64,000 nucleotides of DNA from JABSQH01 sp965230015 (GTDB taxonomy: Bacteria; Actinomycetota; Acidimicrobiia; Acidimicrobiales; Ilumatobacteraceae). The stretch covers positions 1 through 64,000 of the forward strand of contig CBDDKF010000027.1 of the NCBI GenBank assembly GCA_965230015.1, written 5' to 3'. The notes under the pieces were generated by a model. It was given only the letters and a program-made list of their open reading frames with translations, was not told the DNA's origin and did no database searches. This document shows positions 20,795-29,649 of the stretch, piece by piece (the first letter of the stretch is position 1; each line of letters starts with the position of its first letter). A program made the translations under genes and the position numbers.

Positions 20795-22816
20795 ATGGCG
20801 AAGCGTTTCACCTACTCGCGTTGGGACGGCACGCAGACCGGGTTCGAGTTCGACGCCGACGCCGCCTTCGACGAGCTCACCGACGAACTGCTGTACCACG
20901 GCGACGTCAACGCCGCGCTGCGGCGGATGATGCAAGACGGGCTGAACGATCGCTCGGGCGAGCGCATGCAGGGCCTGCGCGAGCTGCTCGAGCAACTGCG
21001 CGACGAACGCCAGTCGCGCCTCGATCGGTCGGATCTGGGTGGCGTGTACGACGAGATCAACGCCGAGCTCAACGACATCGTCGACGAAGAGCGCCACGCC
21101 ATCGAGAACGCGGTGCGCGATGCGCAGAGTTCCGGCGACGAGCGTCGGATGGCCAACACCGAGGCCACGGCGATGGATCGCAACATGGCCCTCGACATGC
21201 TCCCCGACGACCTTGCGGGCAAGGTGCGCGAACTCGACGCCTACAACTTCGAGTCCGACGAAGCGCAGCGCCGGTTCGAGAATCTGATGGAAAAGCTGCG
21301 CGAGCAGCTGATGCAGCAGATGGTCGATCAGATGTCCGGGGCGATGCAGAACATGACCCCCGAAGACATGGCTCGGATGAAAGACATGATGGCGGCGCTC
21401 AACGAGATGCTCGAGCGCCATCAGCGCGGTGAGGACCCGAAGTTCGAAGAGTTCATGGAGCAGTACGGCGACTTCTTCCCGGAGAATCCGGAGACCGTCG
21501 AAGAGCTGCTCGAGCAGATGGCCCAGCGGATGGCGGCGATGCAGGCGATGCTCAACTCGATGACGCCCGAACAGCGGGCCCAGTTGCAGCAGTTGAGCGA
21601 TCAGTTGCTCGAGGACATGGATCTGCAGTGGCAGATGCAGCAACTGTCGGGGAATCTGCAGCAGATGTTCCCGCAGCTCAATTGGCAGCAGAGCTACGAC
21701 TTCGAAGGACAGGACCCGATGGGGTTCGGCGAAGCGATGCAGGCGATGCAAGAGCTCGGTGAGCTCGACCAGCTCGAGAACCTGCTGCGCAACGCGTCCA
21801 GCCCGGGTGCACTCGCCGAAGCCGACATGGACCGGGTGCGCGACCTGCTCGGCGACGACGCGGCGCAATCGCTCGAACGACTGGCCGAGCTGACCAAGAT
21901 GCTCGAAGAGGCCGGGTTGATCGAGCAGAAGGAAGGCCGACTCGAGCTCACCCCGCGAGGGTTGCGCAAGATCGGTTCGAATGCGTTGCGTGAGCTGTTC
22001 GCCAAGTTGACCAAGGACACCATCGGTCAGCACGACACGAACAAGCTGGGGCACGGTCACGAGCGCACGTACGACACCAAGGCGTACGAGTACGGCGATC
22101 CGTTCGAGCTCGACCTCAACCGGACGATCCGCAATGCGTTGCGTCGTCGCAGCAGCGAAGGGGCCAGCGGTACGCCGGTGCGGTTGTCACCCGACGACTT
22201 CGAGATCGATCGCACCGAGCACCTCACTCGCTCGTCGACGGTGTTGATGCTCGACCTGTCGCTGTCGATGCCGATGCGCGACAACTTCTTGCCGGCCAAG
22301 AAGGTGGCGATGGCGCTGCATCACCTGATCGCCTCGCAGTTTCCGCGCGACTATCTGGGTCTGGTCGGGTTCTCCGAAACGGCGCGCATCCTCACGGCCG
22401 AGCAACTCCCCGAGGTGTCGTGGGACTTCGTCTACGGCACCAACATGCACCACGGGTTCACCCTCGCTCGATCGTTGTTGGCCAAGCAGACCGGCACGAA
22501 GCAGATCATCATGATCACCGACGGCGAGCCGACCGCCCACATCACCGCCGACGGGCAACCGTTCTTCAGTTATCCGCCGGTTCGTGAAACGGTGGAAGCG
22601 ACGTTGCGCGAGGTGGTCCGCTGCACCAAAGAGCAGATCCGGATCAACACCTTCGGCCTCGGCGCCGATGGGTCATTGCGTGCCTTCATCGAGCAAATGA
22701 CCCAGATCAATCGCGGCCGGGCGTTCTTCACGACGCCGGAGAATCTCGGCGACTACGTGCTCGTCGACTTCATCGAAGGCAAGCGCGAAATGGCCCGCGG
22801 CCGCCGCGCTGGCTGA
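20795..22816 (+). CDS. VWA-domain protein, partner of the MoxR-type ATPase
   Basis: A 673-residue protein. The first two thirds are helical and rich in Met, Gln and Glu (MQQMVDQMSG, MARMKDMMAALNEMLERHQ), with predicted coiled-coil character. A von Willebrand A domain ends the protein. Its MIDAS motif is D487-x-S489-x-S491 in MLDLSLSM, with a later ITDGEPTAH loop. The size matches M. tuberculosis Rv0959 (about 672 residues), which sits next to the ATPase Rv0958. Here the ATPase lies at 12629. The pair probably acts as a metal-insertion or protein-remodelling machine. No signal peptide, so cytoplasmic. Confidence 0.84.
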   Translation: MAKRFTYSRWDGTQTGFEFDADAAFDELTDELLYHGDVNAALRRMMQDGLNDRSGERMQGLRELLEQLRDERQSRLDRSDLGGVYDEINAELNDIVDEERHAIENAVRDAQSSGDERRMANTEATAMDRNMALDMLPDDLAGKVRELDAYNFESDEAQRRFENLMEKLREQLMQQMVDQMSGAMQNMTPEDMARMKDMMAALNEMLERHQRGEDPKFEEFMEQYGDFFPENPETVEELLEQMAQRMAAMQAMLNSMTPEQRAQLQQLSDQLLEDMDLQWQMQQLSGNLQQMFPQLNWQQSYDFEGQDPMGFGEAMQAMQELGELDQLENLLRNASSPGALAEADMDRVRDLLGDDAAQSLERLAELTKMLEEAGLIEQKEGRLELTPRGLRKIGSNALRELFAKLTKDTIGQHDTNKLGHGHERTYDTKAYEYGDPFELDLNRTIRNALRRRSSEGASGTPVRLSPDDFEIDRTEHLTRSSTVLMLDLSLSMPMRDNFLPAKKVAMALHHLIASQFPRDYLGLVGFSETARILTAEQLPEVSWDFVYGTNMHHGFTLARSLLAKQTGTKQIIMITDGEPTAHITADGQPFFSYPPVRETVEATLREVVRCTKEQIRINTFGLGADGSLRAFIEQMTQINRGRAFFTTPENLGDYVLVDFIEGKREMARGRRAG

Positions 22817-22908
22817 ACAGTCCTGGCTGCGCGGGTTCCTCACCGCGAATTGTCAACGCGAATATCTCACCTTGCGAATCCGCGCGACCACTGGCAGAAT
22901 TACCGGAG

Positions 22909-22918
22909 TGTAATTACA
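22909..22918. promoter_or_regulatory. palindrome upstream of whiB
   Basis: TGTAATTACA is a perfect 10-bp palindrome inside an unusually AT-rich stretch for this genome, 67 bp upstream of the WhiB start. The 168-bp region between the VWA and whiB genes must hold the whiB promoter, and this is a candidate operator. No known regulator is recognised. Confidence 0.3.
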
Positions 22919-22984
22919 GCGCTGTGCGCGCTGGTGTCTTTCGCTAATTGATTCGCAATTTGACGGGCCTGGCAGGAGGTCCCC

Positions 22985-23284
22985 ATGCAGTTCATCACCA
23001 CCTCGAGCATCACGGTGAGTGCCGTGCCGGTCGAACCCGACCCGGACTGGCACGACAACGCCAACTGTCTGGGCGTCGACCCCGACTTGTTCTTCCCCGA
23101 GCGCGGCGCGTCCACCCGCGAGGCCAAGGAGGTCTGCCGCGGCTGCGAAGTGCGCCACGACTGCTTGGAGTTCGCCTTGCAGAACGGTGAGAAGTTCGGC
23201 ATCTGGGGTGGCTTGTCCGAGCGCGAGCGGCGGCGGATCCGCCGTCAGCGCGCCCAGGTGGCGCGCAGCTCGATCACCGCCTGA
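22985..23284 (+). CDS. WhiB-family iron-sulfur transcriptional regulator
   Basis: A 99-residue Wbl protein. The four 4Fe-4S cysteines are Cys28, Cys51, Cys54 and Cys60 (CRGCEVRHDC). The GIWGG turn is at 72-76, followed by the basic RRRIRRQR tail that contacts DNA. Wbl proteins are confined to Actinobacteria and their phages and bind sigma factor region 4. The start is supported by a strong AGGAGG site 4 nt upstream of the ATG. The short, GIWGG-containing form resembles WhiB1/WhiB2-type members, but I cannot assign a subclass firmly. Confidence 0.93.
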   Translation: MQFITTSSITVSAVPVEPDPDWHDNANCLGVDPDLFFPERGASTREAKEVCRGCEVRHDCLEFALQNGEKFGIWGGLSERERRRIRRQRAQVARSSITA

Positions 23285-23356
23285 GTCCGCTCCTGCCGTT
23301 GCGCCGCTCAGGCTGCCCGCGCCGCAGTTGTCGTCGCGGTGCGGTAGCCTCACATC

Positions 23357-23578
23357 ATGTTCGGTTCCAGCGAGATGATCATCGTCCTCGTCATCGTCCT
23401 GGTGCTCTTCGGGGGCTCGCAGTTGCCGAAGCTCGCCAAGAACCTCGGCAAGGCGCAGAAGGAATTCAAAGACGGCATCGCCGAGGCCGACAAGGCCGAC
23501 GAGAAGCCTGCCAGCGAGTCGGCGTCGGCCAAGACCGAAACCAAGACCGAGAGCAACGACGCCCCACCCAGCTCCTGA
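23357..23578 (+). CDS. tatA: twin-arginine translocase subunit TatA/E
   Basis: A 73-residue protein with the TatA architecture: a short N-terminal transmembrane helix (MIIVLVIVLVLFGGSQLP), the FG-LP hinge, an amphipathic helix (KLAKNLGKAQKEFKDGIAEA), and an acidic and Ser/Thr-rich tail. TatA oligomers form the pore for folded Tat substrates. tatB and tatC are not in this window. It stands between two WhiB genes and is followed by a repeat array. Confidence 0.92.
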   Translation: MFGSSEMIIVLVIVLVLFGGSQLPKLAKNLGKAQKEFKDGIAEADKADEKPASESASAKTETKTESNDAPPSS

Positions 23579-23586
23579 GCTGATAC

Positions 23587-23949
23587 CAGCCGGCGCAGTG
23601 AGCGCCAGCGAGCAAGCCTGGCGCGAGGCCGTCCAGCCCTGTAGCGCTCTGACGTGCCGTCAGGCCGAGCCAATCGTGAACAGCCGGCGCCGCGAGCGCC
23701 AGCGAACAAGCCTGGCGCGAGGCCGTCCAGCCCTGTAGCGCTCTGACGTGCCGTCAGGCCGAGCCAATCGTGAACGGCCGGCGCAGTGAGCGCTAGCGAG
23801 CAAGCCTGGCGCGAGGCCGTCCAGGCATGAAGTACGCAGTCGCTCAGTAAGGCCGAGCCAATCGTGAACGGCCGGCGCAGTGAGCGCGAGCGAGCCTGGC
23901 GCGAGGCCGTCCAGGCGTGAAGTGCTCAGTCGTTCAGTAAGGCCGAGCT
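23587..23949. repeat. 94-bp tandem repeat array, four copies
   Basis: Copies begin at 23587, 23681, 23775 and 23869, exactly 94 bp apart; the last is shortened. Each contains CCTGGCGCGAGGCCGTCCAG and, at the boundary, GAGCCAATCGTGAAC. Copies 1-2 share one spacer (CCCTGTAGCGCTCTGACGTG), and copies 3-4 another (TGAAGT, CAGTCG, TCAGTAAGG). Copies 1-3 hold a potential hairpin, GCGCCAG and CTGGCGC, around a 9-nt loop; copy 3 keeps pairing through a G-U. Copy 4 overlaps the last codons of the minus-strand whiB. This fills the 347-bp gap between tatA and whiB; no gene is seen in it. Confidence 0.88.
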
Positions 23950-24315
23950 TTCAGTACGGCGACGCTTGAGGATCCGCCGGCGCTCGCGTTCGCTGCATCC
24001 GCCCCACACACCGTGATCGATGCGCTCTTCGAGCGCGTAGTCGAGGCAGCGCTCCTGCACGGGGCAGTCGCGGCAGATCTTGCGGGCGCGATCGACGCCC
24101 ACCCCGTCGCTGGGGAAGAACGTGGCCGGCGGGTACAGGCGGCAGTTGCCCTCGGCCATCCAGGCGGTCATCGAGTCGGGATCGGGGGGTGCGGTGTCCA
24201 GCTCCGACGGCCGGTCGTCGGCGACGAGCGTCGTGCGCGTCGAAACGACCGACACGGGGCTGCCCGCGGCGGTCGCGTCGGATTTCTTGGTGCGGCTGCT
24301 GATTCGAGAGATCAC
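23926..24315 (-). CDS. WhiB-family iron-sulfur transcriptional regulator
   Basis: A 129-residue Wbl protein with an N-terminal extension of about 50 residues. Cluster ligands are Cys58, Cys81, Cys84 and Cys90 (CRDCPVQERC). GVWGG occupies 102-106 and is followed by the basic RRRILKRRR segment. The GTG start at 24315 is chosen for its GGAAAGGAA ribosome site 5 nt upstream. The last residues (SSALLND) and stop codon are encoded inside the fourth 94-bp repeat, so the repeat supplies the C terminus. It is convergent with tatA. Confidence 0.9.
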   Translation of the reverse strand: MISRISSRTKKSDATAAGSPVSVVSTRTTLVADDRPSELDTAPPDPDSMTAWMAEGNCRLYPPATFFPSDGVGVDRARKICRDCPVQERCLDYALEERIDHGVWGGCSERERRRILKRRRTESSALLND

Positions 24316-24603
24316 GGTGGTTCCTTTCCGCCTGGTCCGCCGAGTGGCGACGTAACAAGTAGACGTTGTGCATCGGTCTGCGGTTCCCGCCCGGAGACCG
24401 ATTTCTTGATCGTTTCGTGACAGTGGCGTCCCGTTGCGCTCCCGCCACAGTGGGCGGGCGCGTCGCAAGGATCAGTGTTGCGGTGTTGACGCTCGATCGT
24501 AACGTGTTCGTAATGTGGAGTCCAGCATTTTGCTGGCGCGCCCTGCATCCAACCGCCCGCGGTGGCGGGTCGACGCCGCCGCGTGCAGGTAACATCGCTG
24601 GTC

Positions 24604-24870
24604 ATGACCGATGTCGTCGAGGCCCCAGAGCCGCGTGCGCACGCGCGCATCGTGTACCACGGGCCGGTCGCGCCGCACTGGGAGGTCTACGGCGACTGGG
24701 GTGACCGCCAGGCGCTCGACGAGTTCCGCGCACGGGTGCTGGCCCGCTTGGTGCTGCTGCCGCGCGACGATCCGCAGTTCCGACGCAACCGCGAACGAAT
24801 CGTGCGCGATGCCGAGCGCGAGAACATCTCCATCGAGTGGGATCTCGGTCGTCCCGAACCCGAGGAGTAG
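24604..24870 (+). CDS. hypothetical protein upstream of ppk1
   Basis: An 88-residue protein, charged and without membrane segments or cysteines. It contains PHWEVYGDWGDRQALDEFRARVLARL, ending in an acidic tail (GRPEPEE). I do not recognise a family. The ATG at 24604 is preferred; the frame runs 14 codons further up through non-protein-like sequence. It lies 27 bp before ppk1 and is probably translated from the same mRNA. Confidence 0.65.
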   Translation: MTDVVEAPEPRAHARIVYHGPVAPHWEVYGDWGDRQALDEFRARVLARLVLLPRDDPQFRRNRERIVRDAERENISIEWDLGRPEPEE

Positions 24871-24897
24871 GCCGCGCCGCTCGGCCGGCACGATCAG

Positions 24898-26982
24898 ATG
24901 CTGGATGAACGGTTTCTCAATCGCGAGCTGAGCTGGCTCGGGTTCAACGACCGCGTCTTGCAACTCGCCCGCGAACCCGGAATCCCGCTGCTGGAGCGGG
25001 CCAAGTTCTGTGCGATTGCGTCGACCAACCTCGACGAGTTCTTTCAGGTGCGCGTCGCTGCGTTGCACGACCAAATCGCGGCAGGGATCGATCGGCCCAC
25101 CGACGACGGTCGCACGCCGTCGCAGCAGCTTGCGGCCATCCTGCAACGCGTCCCCGGGTTCGTCGAGCGACGTGACGAGACGTACCTCGACCAACTCGTG
25201 CCCGAGCTCGCCGCCAACGGCGTGCACATCATCGACTATGCCGACACGACGATCGACGAGCGCCGGGCGCTCGACGAGTTGTACGACGAGCGCGTGTTCC
25301 CGGTGCTCACACCCCTCGCCGTCGATCCGGGCCATCCGTTCCCCTATATCTCCGACCTGGCGCTGTCGTTGGCGGTGCATGTTGCCGACCCCGAGACCGG
25401 GGATCGTCGGTTCGCCCGGCTGAAGATCCCCAACGTGTTCCCCCGACTGGTCACCACGTCGGCGGGACGTCTCTTGCCGGTCGAGCAGTTGATCGCGGCC
25501 AAGCTCGACCGGTTGTTCGTCGGGATGGTCATCGAGGAGTGGGCGCCGTTTCGCGTCAGTCGCAACGCCGACCTCACGCTCGAAGAGGACGAAGCCGACG
25601 ACCTGCTCGAGGCGGTCGAGATGGAGCTTCGCCGCCAACGTTTCAAGCAGGCGGTTCGGCTCGAGGTGCCGCATGGGATCGGGTCAGAGATCCTCGAACT
25701 CCTCGTGCGCGAACTCGAGCTGCGCCACGACGACGTCGTGTACCAGCGGGCGCCGATCGACTTGTCGTGCCTGTGGCAGCTGCTCGACCTCGATCGGCCC
25801 GACCTGAAAGACGACGTTTGGACGCCGGTCGTGCCGGGACGAATCGCCGCTGCCGACGACGGCGAGCGACCGATCTTCGACGTGCTCCGGCATCGAGCGA
25901 TGCTCGTCCACCATCCGTACGAGAGCTTCACGGCCAGCGTTGAGGAGTTCATCTCGCAGGCCGCCGACGACCCGCGGGTGCAGTCGATCAAGATGACGCT
26001 GTACCGCGCCGGCGGCGACAGCGCGATCATCCGCAGCCTGATTCGCGCAGCCGAGCGCGGCGTGCAGGTTGCCGTGCTCGTTGAACTCAAAGCGCGATTC
26101 GACGAGGCCACCAACGTGCAATGGGCCAAACAGCTCGAACGCGCCGGCGTCCATGTGGTGTACGGCATGGTCGGGCTGAAGACGCACAGCAAGGTGGTGT
26201 TGGTGGTGCGCGACGACGGCGACCGACTGCGCCGGTACTGCCACATCGGCACCGGCAACTACAACGGCAAGACGGCGCGCATCTACGAGGACATCGGGAT
26301 CCTCACCTGTGACCTCGGCATCGGCGCCGACGCCGCCCAGCTGTTCAATCACCTCACTGGCTACAGCCGGTCGGAGGACTACCGCGAGATGCTGGTTGCG
26401 CCCCGCGACCTACGGCGACAGCTCATGGATCTCATCGAGCACGAGGCGTCCTTCGGTGCCGACGGGCACATCACGCTCAAGTGCAATTCGATCGCCGACC
26501 GAGACATCATCGAGGCGCTGTACGCGGCAAGCGCAGCCGGCGCGCGGGTCGACGCCGTCGTCCGCGGTATCTGCTGTTTACGTGCGGGCGTGCCGGGCCT
26601 GTCGGAGAACATCAGGGTGCGCAGCATCCTCGGCCGTTTCCTCGAACACTCGCGGATCTACCGCTTTGCCCACGGCAACGTGGTGCACGGCACGCGGCTC
26701 GATGGTGCCGAGAGCGACGCGGTTCATCTCATCGGATCCGCCGATCTCATGCCGCGCAACCTCAATCGGCGCGTCGAGGTGATCGTGCCCATCGAGCATC
26801 TACGGCACATCGCGTGGCTCGACCAGGCACTCGATTTTGCGCTCGCCGACGACATCGTGTGTTGGGAGCTGCAACCCGACGATCAATGGACGCGCATCGG
26901 GCCGACGAACGCGTTCGAACCGCACGCCCAAGAGCGCATGTATCGGTGGGCGTCGGAACAACAGCTCACCGGGCGGCCGTAA
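24898..26982 (+). CDS. ppk1: polyphosphate kinase 1
   Basis: A 694-residue PPK1 that reversibly polymerises the gamma-phosphate of ATP into polyphosphate. The N-terminal domain opens FLNRELSWLGFNDRVLQLA and NLDEFFQVRVA. The autophosphorylated His430 is in KTHSK. The second essential His449 is in YCHIGTGNYN, at the same 19-residue spacing as in E. coli. Phospholipase-D-like C-terminal domains are complete. Its place directly upstream of pstS ties polyphosphate storage to phosphate uptake. Confidence 0.96.
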   Translation: MLDERFLNRELSWLGFNDRVLQLAREPGIPLLERAKFCAIASTNLDEFFQVRVAALHDQIAAGIDRPTDDGRTPSQQLAAILQRVPGFVERRDETYLDQLVPELAANGVHIIDYADTTIDERRALDELYDERVFPVLTPLAVDPGHPFPYISDLALSLAVHVADPETGDRRFARLKIPNVFPRLVTTSAGRLLPVEQLIAAKLDRLFVGMVIEEWAPFRVSRNADLTLEEDEADDLLEAVEMELRRQRFKQAVRLEVPHGIGSEILELLVRELELRHDDVVYQRAPIDLSCLWQLLDLDRPDLKDDVWTPVVPGRIAAADDGERPIFDVLRHRAMLVHHPYESFTASVEEFISQAADDPRVQSIKMTLYRAGGDSAIIRSLIRAAERGVQVAVLVELKARFDEATNVQWAKQLERAGVHVVYGMVGLKTHSKVVLVVRDDGDRLRRYCHIGTGNYNGKTARIYEDIGILTCDLGIGADAAQLFNHLTGYSRSEDYREMLVAPRDLRRQLMDLIEHEASFGADGHITLKCNSIADRDIIEALYAASAAGARVDAVVRGICCLRAGVPGLSENIRVRSILGRFLEHSRIYRFAHGNVVHGTRLDGAESDAVHLIGSADLMPRNLNRRVEVIVPIEHLRHIAWLDQALDFALADDIVCWELQPDDQWTRIGPTNAFEPHAQERMYRWASEQQLTGRP

Positions 26983-27065
26983 CCGCTCGCTCCTGACCAC
27001 GCGCAGTGTGGCGCTGGTCGCGCGGCGCGGGTGAGCGGCCACAGTTGGTCGAGGCGCCGCCGACC

Positions 27066-27109
27066 GTTCACGTGTCGTTCACCTTCGTCGGGGTGGCGGT
27101 TCACTTCCC
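27066..27109 (+). promoter_or_regulatory. PHO box: four 11-bp direct repeat units upstream of pstS
   Basis: Units of exactly 11 nt follow each other: GTTCACGTGTC, GTTCACCTTCG, TCGGGGTGGCG, GTTCACTTCCC. Three of four begin GTTCAC, the core of actinobacterial PhoP/RegX3-type direct repeats; the third is degenerate. A TTTAGTTT stretch a few bases downstream could be the -10 region. The box is about 110 bp before the pstS GTG, so RegX3 encoded downstream is the likely activator under phosphate starvation. Confidence 0.8.
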
Positions 27110-27220
27110 ACGTTTAGTTTGCCGCCCGGCGGGAGCTCGAACGGCCCCGCCATCCATTACTGGTAGACCATCCGCCCGCCGCGAGTCGGTGGGTCCCTCC
27201 CCCGAATTGGAGTTCAACGC

Positions 27221-28477
27221 GTGAACACTCCCAAGCGTCGAATCTTTGCCGGTGCGGTTGCACTGGCGCTCGTTGCCGCGGCCTGCGGTGACGACGACGA
27301 CAGCAGCGATACGACCGAGGCCGCGGCCAGCGAGACCACCACCGCTGAGACCACGGCGACCACCGAGGACGACATGTCCGAGGACACCACGGCGACGACC
27401 GACGACATGACCGAGGACACCACCGGCGACACAGTGGCTCCGCCCGATGGTGGCAGTGGCGGCGACATCCCGACCGGCGTCTCCGGCACCCTGATCGGCG
27501 CCGGTGCGTCGTCGCAGGCCGCGGCGATGCAGGGCTGGCAGGCCGGCTTCCAGGCGATCGAGACCGACGCCACCGTCGAGTACGACCCGATCGGCTCGGG
27601 CGGTGGCCGCGAGCAGTTCCTCGCTGGCGGCACCAACTTCGCCGGTTCGGACGCCTTCTTGGACGACGAGGAGTTCGAGCAGTCGGTCGAGGTCTGCGCC
27701 GGTGACTCGGGTGCGATCAACCTTCCGCACTACATCAGCCCGATTGCGCTGCCGTACAACCTCCCGTCGATCGACGGCTCGACCCTCAACCTCACCCCGG
27801 AAGTGATCGCCGGCATCTTCGCCAACGAGATCACCAACTGGAACGACGAGGCCATCGCCGCCGACAACCCGGACATCGAGCTTCCGGACCTGGTGATCAA
27901 CCCGGTCCACCGCTCGGATGAGTCCGGCACCACGGAGAACTTCACCGACTACATGAGCCAGGCGGCGCCTGACATCTGGACGTTCGGTGCACTCGAGGAC
28001 TGGCAGGGTGACGGCCCGGGTGGTGGCGAAGGTGCGCCGCAGACCAGCGGCGTCGTCGCTGCCGTCGGCGCCGGTGAAGGTTCGATCGGCTACGCCGACG
28101 CCAGCCAGATCGGTGACCTGCCGGCCGCTGCGGTGTCGGTTGCCGGTGAGTTCGTCGAGTTCTCGCCAGAGGCTGCCGGCCGCATCGTCGACTCGTCGGA
28201 GCGCCTCGCCGGTCGTAACGACTTCGACTTCGCCATCGAGGTCAACCGCAACCCGACCACCGCCGACACGTACCCGATCGCACTGGTCTCGTACCACATC
28301 GTGTGCCTCGAGTACGACGACCAGAACACGGTCGACCTGATCAAGGCGTTCATGGCGTACGTCGGCTCCGACGAGGGCCAGGCAGCTGCCGCCGAGTCGG
28401 CAGGCGCGGCGCCGATCTCGCCTGAGGTGCAAGCTGAGATCCTGACGTCGATCGACGCCATCTCGGTCGCTTCCTGA
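27221..28477 (+). CDS. pstS: phosphate-binding lipoprotein of the Pst ABC transporter
   Basis: A 418-residue secreted lipoprotein: signal peptide, then lipobox Val-Ala-Ala-Ala-Cys22. An acidic Asp/Thr/Glu-rich linker (about 23-85) follows. The periplasmic-binding domain starts SGTLIGAGASSQAAAMQGW and holds ligand motifs YDPIGSGGGREQF, GSDAFL and HRSDESGTTENF. It captures inorganic phosphate outside the membrane and delivers it to PstCA. GTG start. A PHO box lies upstream and a terminator hairpin follows, which would make pstS expression higher than that of the downstream permease genes. Confidence 0.95.
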   Translation: MNTPKRRIFAGAVALALVAAACGDDDDSSDTTEAAASETTTAETTATTEDDMSEDTTATTDDMTEDTTGDTVAPPDGGSGGDIPTGVSGTLIGAGASSQAAAMQGWQAGFQAIETDATVEYDPIGSGGGREQFLAGGTNFAGSDAFLDDEEFEQSVEVCAGDSGAINLPHYISPIALPYNLPSIDGSTLNLTPEVIAGIFANEITNWNDEAIAADNPDIELPDLVINPVHRSDESGTTENFTDYMSQAAPDIWTFGALEDWQGDGPGGGEGAPQTSGVVAAVGAGEGSIGYADASQIGDLPAAAVSVAGEFVEFSPEAAGRIVDSSERLAGRNDFDFAIEVNRNPTTADTYPIALVSYHIVCLEYDDQNTVDLIKAFMAYVGSDEGQAAAAESAGAAPISPEVQAEILTSIDAISVAS

Positions 28478-28536
28478 CCGTCCCGAAACGTCACCTAACA
28501 TCGCGTCAGCGATGACTGTGAACGATTGACGCAGAT

Positions 28537-28570
28537 GCCGGGCGAGCCGCAACGGTGCGGCTCGCCCGGC
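28537..28570 (+). terminator. rho-independent-type hairpin after pstS
   Basis: A perfect 15-bp stem (GCCGGGCGAGCCGCA with its complement) and a 4-nt loop, followed by CTGCGTTTCTTCG with a short T-rich run. It lies 60 bp after the pstS stop and 117 bp before pstC. It probably attenuates readthrough so that pstS is expressed above pstCAB, as is common for binding proteins. Confidence 0.75.
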
Positions 28571-28686
28571 CTGCGTTTCTTCGTTCGATCGCTCCTCCCA
28601 CCATTTCGCTCAACAGTTAGCTCGCGAGTTCGCTCGCAAGCTCGCCCGCCATCCCGCCCGCCGTCCCGTCCGGAGGAATCGGCCAC

Positions 28687-29649
28687 GTGACCATCACCGA
28701 ATCGCCGCCCGGCGCATCCGCCAGCCCGCGCAAGACCGAAAAGACGTCGAAGCTGGGCGACCGGATCTTCGGCGGTATTTCGTTCTTCGCCGGCCTGATG
28801 ATCTTGATCACCCTCGCCGGGGTGTTCATCTTCTTGCTCACCGAGGCGTGGCCGGCGCTGTTCGCCGATCCGGGCGAGTTGTCCGGCAACAAGACGTTCA
28901 TCGAGTACGTCACCCCGCTGGTCTTCGGCACGATCTATGCGGCGCTCATCGCCTTGTTGTTGGCGATGCCGATGGCGGTGCTCGTGGCGTTGTTCATCAG
29001 CCACTACGCGCCGCGCAAGATCGCGGTCACACTCGGCTACTTCGTCGACCTGCTGGCGGCAATCCCCAGCGTGGTGTTCGGCTTGTGGGGCATCGCCGTG
29101 CTCGCCCCGATCCTCTCGCGCAGCGTGTTCCCATGGCTCGAGGACAACCTCGGGTTCCTCCCGTTCTTCGCCGGGCCGGCGTCGACCAGCGGGCGCACGA
29201 TGATGACCGCTGCGATCGTGCTGGCGGTGATGATCCTGCCCATCATCACCGCCATTTCACGTGAAGTGTTCTTGCAGACGCCCCGCCTGCACGAGGAAGC
29301 GTCACTCGCCCTGGGCGCCACGCGCTGGGAGATGATCAAGCAGGCGGTGCTGCCATATGGCCGCTCGGGTGTGATCTCCGGTGGCATGCTCGGCTTAGGC
29401 CGGGCGCTCGGCGAGACCATGGCGGTCACGATCATTCTGTCGCCCGCCGACATCATCACGTTCAACGTGATCAGCAACCAGAACTCGAACACGATCGCCG
29501 CGAACATTGCGTTGAAGTTCCCCGAATCGTCGGGCCTCGCGGTCAATCGCTTGATCGCAACGGGGCTCGTGCTCTTCGCGATCACGTTCATCGTCAACTT
29601 CTTGGCACGCAGGATCGCCGCCGCTGGGTTCTCGGGAGCGGACGGATGA
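28687..29649 (+). CDS. pstC: phosphate ABC transporter permease PstC
   Basis: A 320-residue inner-membrane permease with about six transmembrane helices. The cytoplasmic EAA loop is HEEASLALGATRWEMIKQAVLPYGRSG. AIPSVVFGLWGI is a conserved PstC core segment. Start GTG with an upstream GGAGGA site. The stop overlaps the pstA start (ATGA). It forms the channel with PstA. Confidence 0.95.
   Translation: MTITESPPGASASPRKTEKTSKLGDRIFGGISFFAGLMILITLAGVFIFLLTEAWPALFADPGELSGNKTFIEYVTPLVFGTIYAALIALLLAMPMAVLVALFISHYAPRKIAVTLGYFVDLLAAIPSVVFGLWGIAVLAPILSRSVFPWLEDNLGFLPFFAGPASTSGRTMMTAAIVLAVMILPIITAISREVFLQTPRLHEEASLALGATRWEMIKQAVLPYGRSGVISGGMLGLGRALGETMAVTIILSPADIITFNVISNQNSNTIAANIALKFPESSGLAVNRLIATGLVLFAITFIVNFLARRIAAAGFSGADG

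Noticed and set aside
23587..23949. CRISPR array
   Set aside because: The unit is 94 bp with near-identical content throughout, without short repeats alternating with unique spacers, and no cas genes are nearby.
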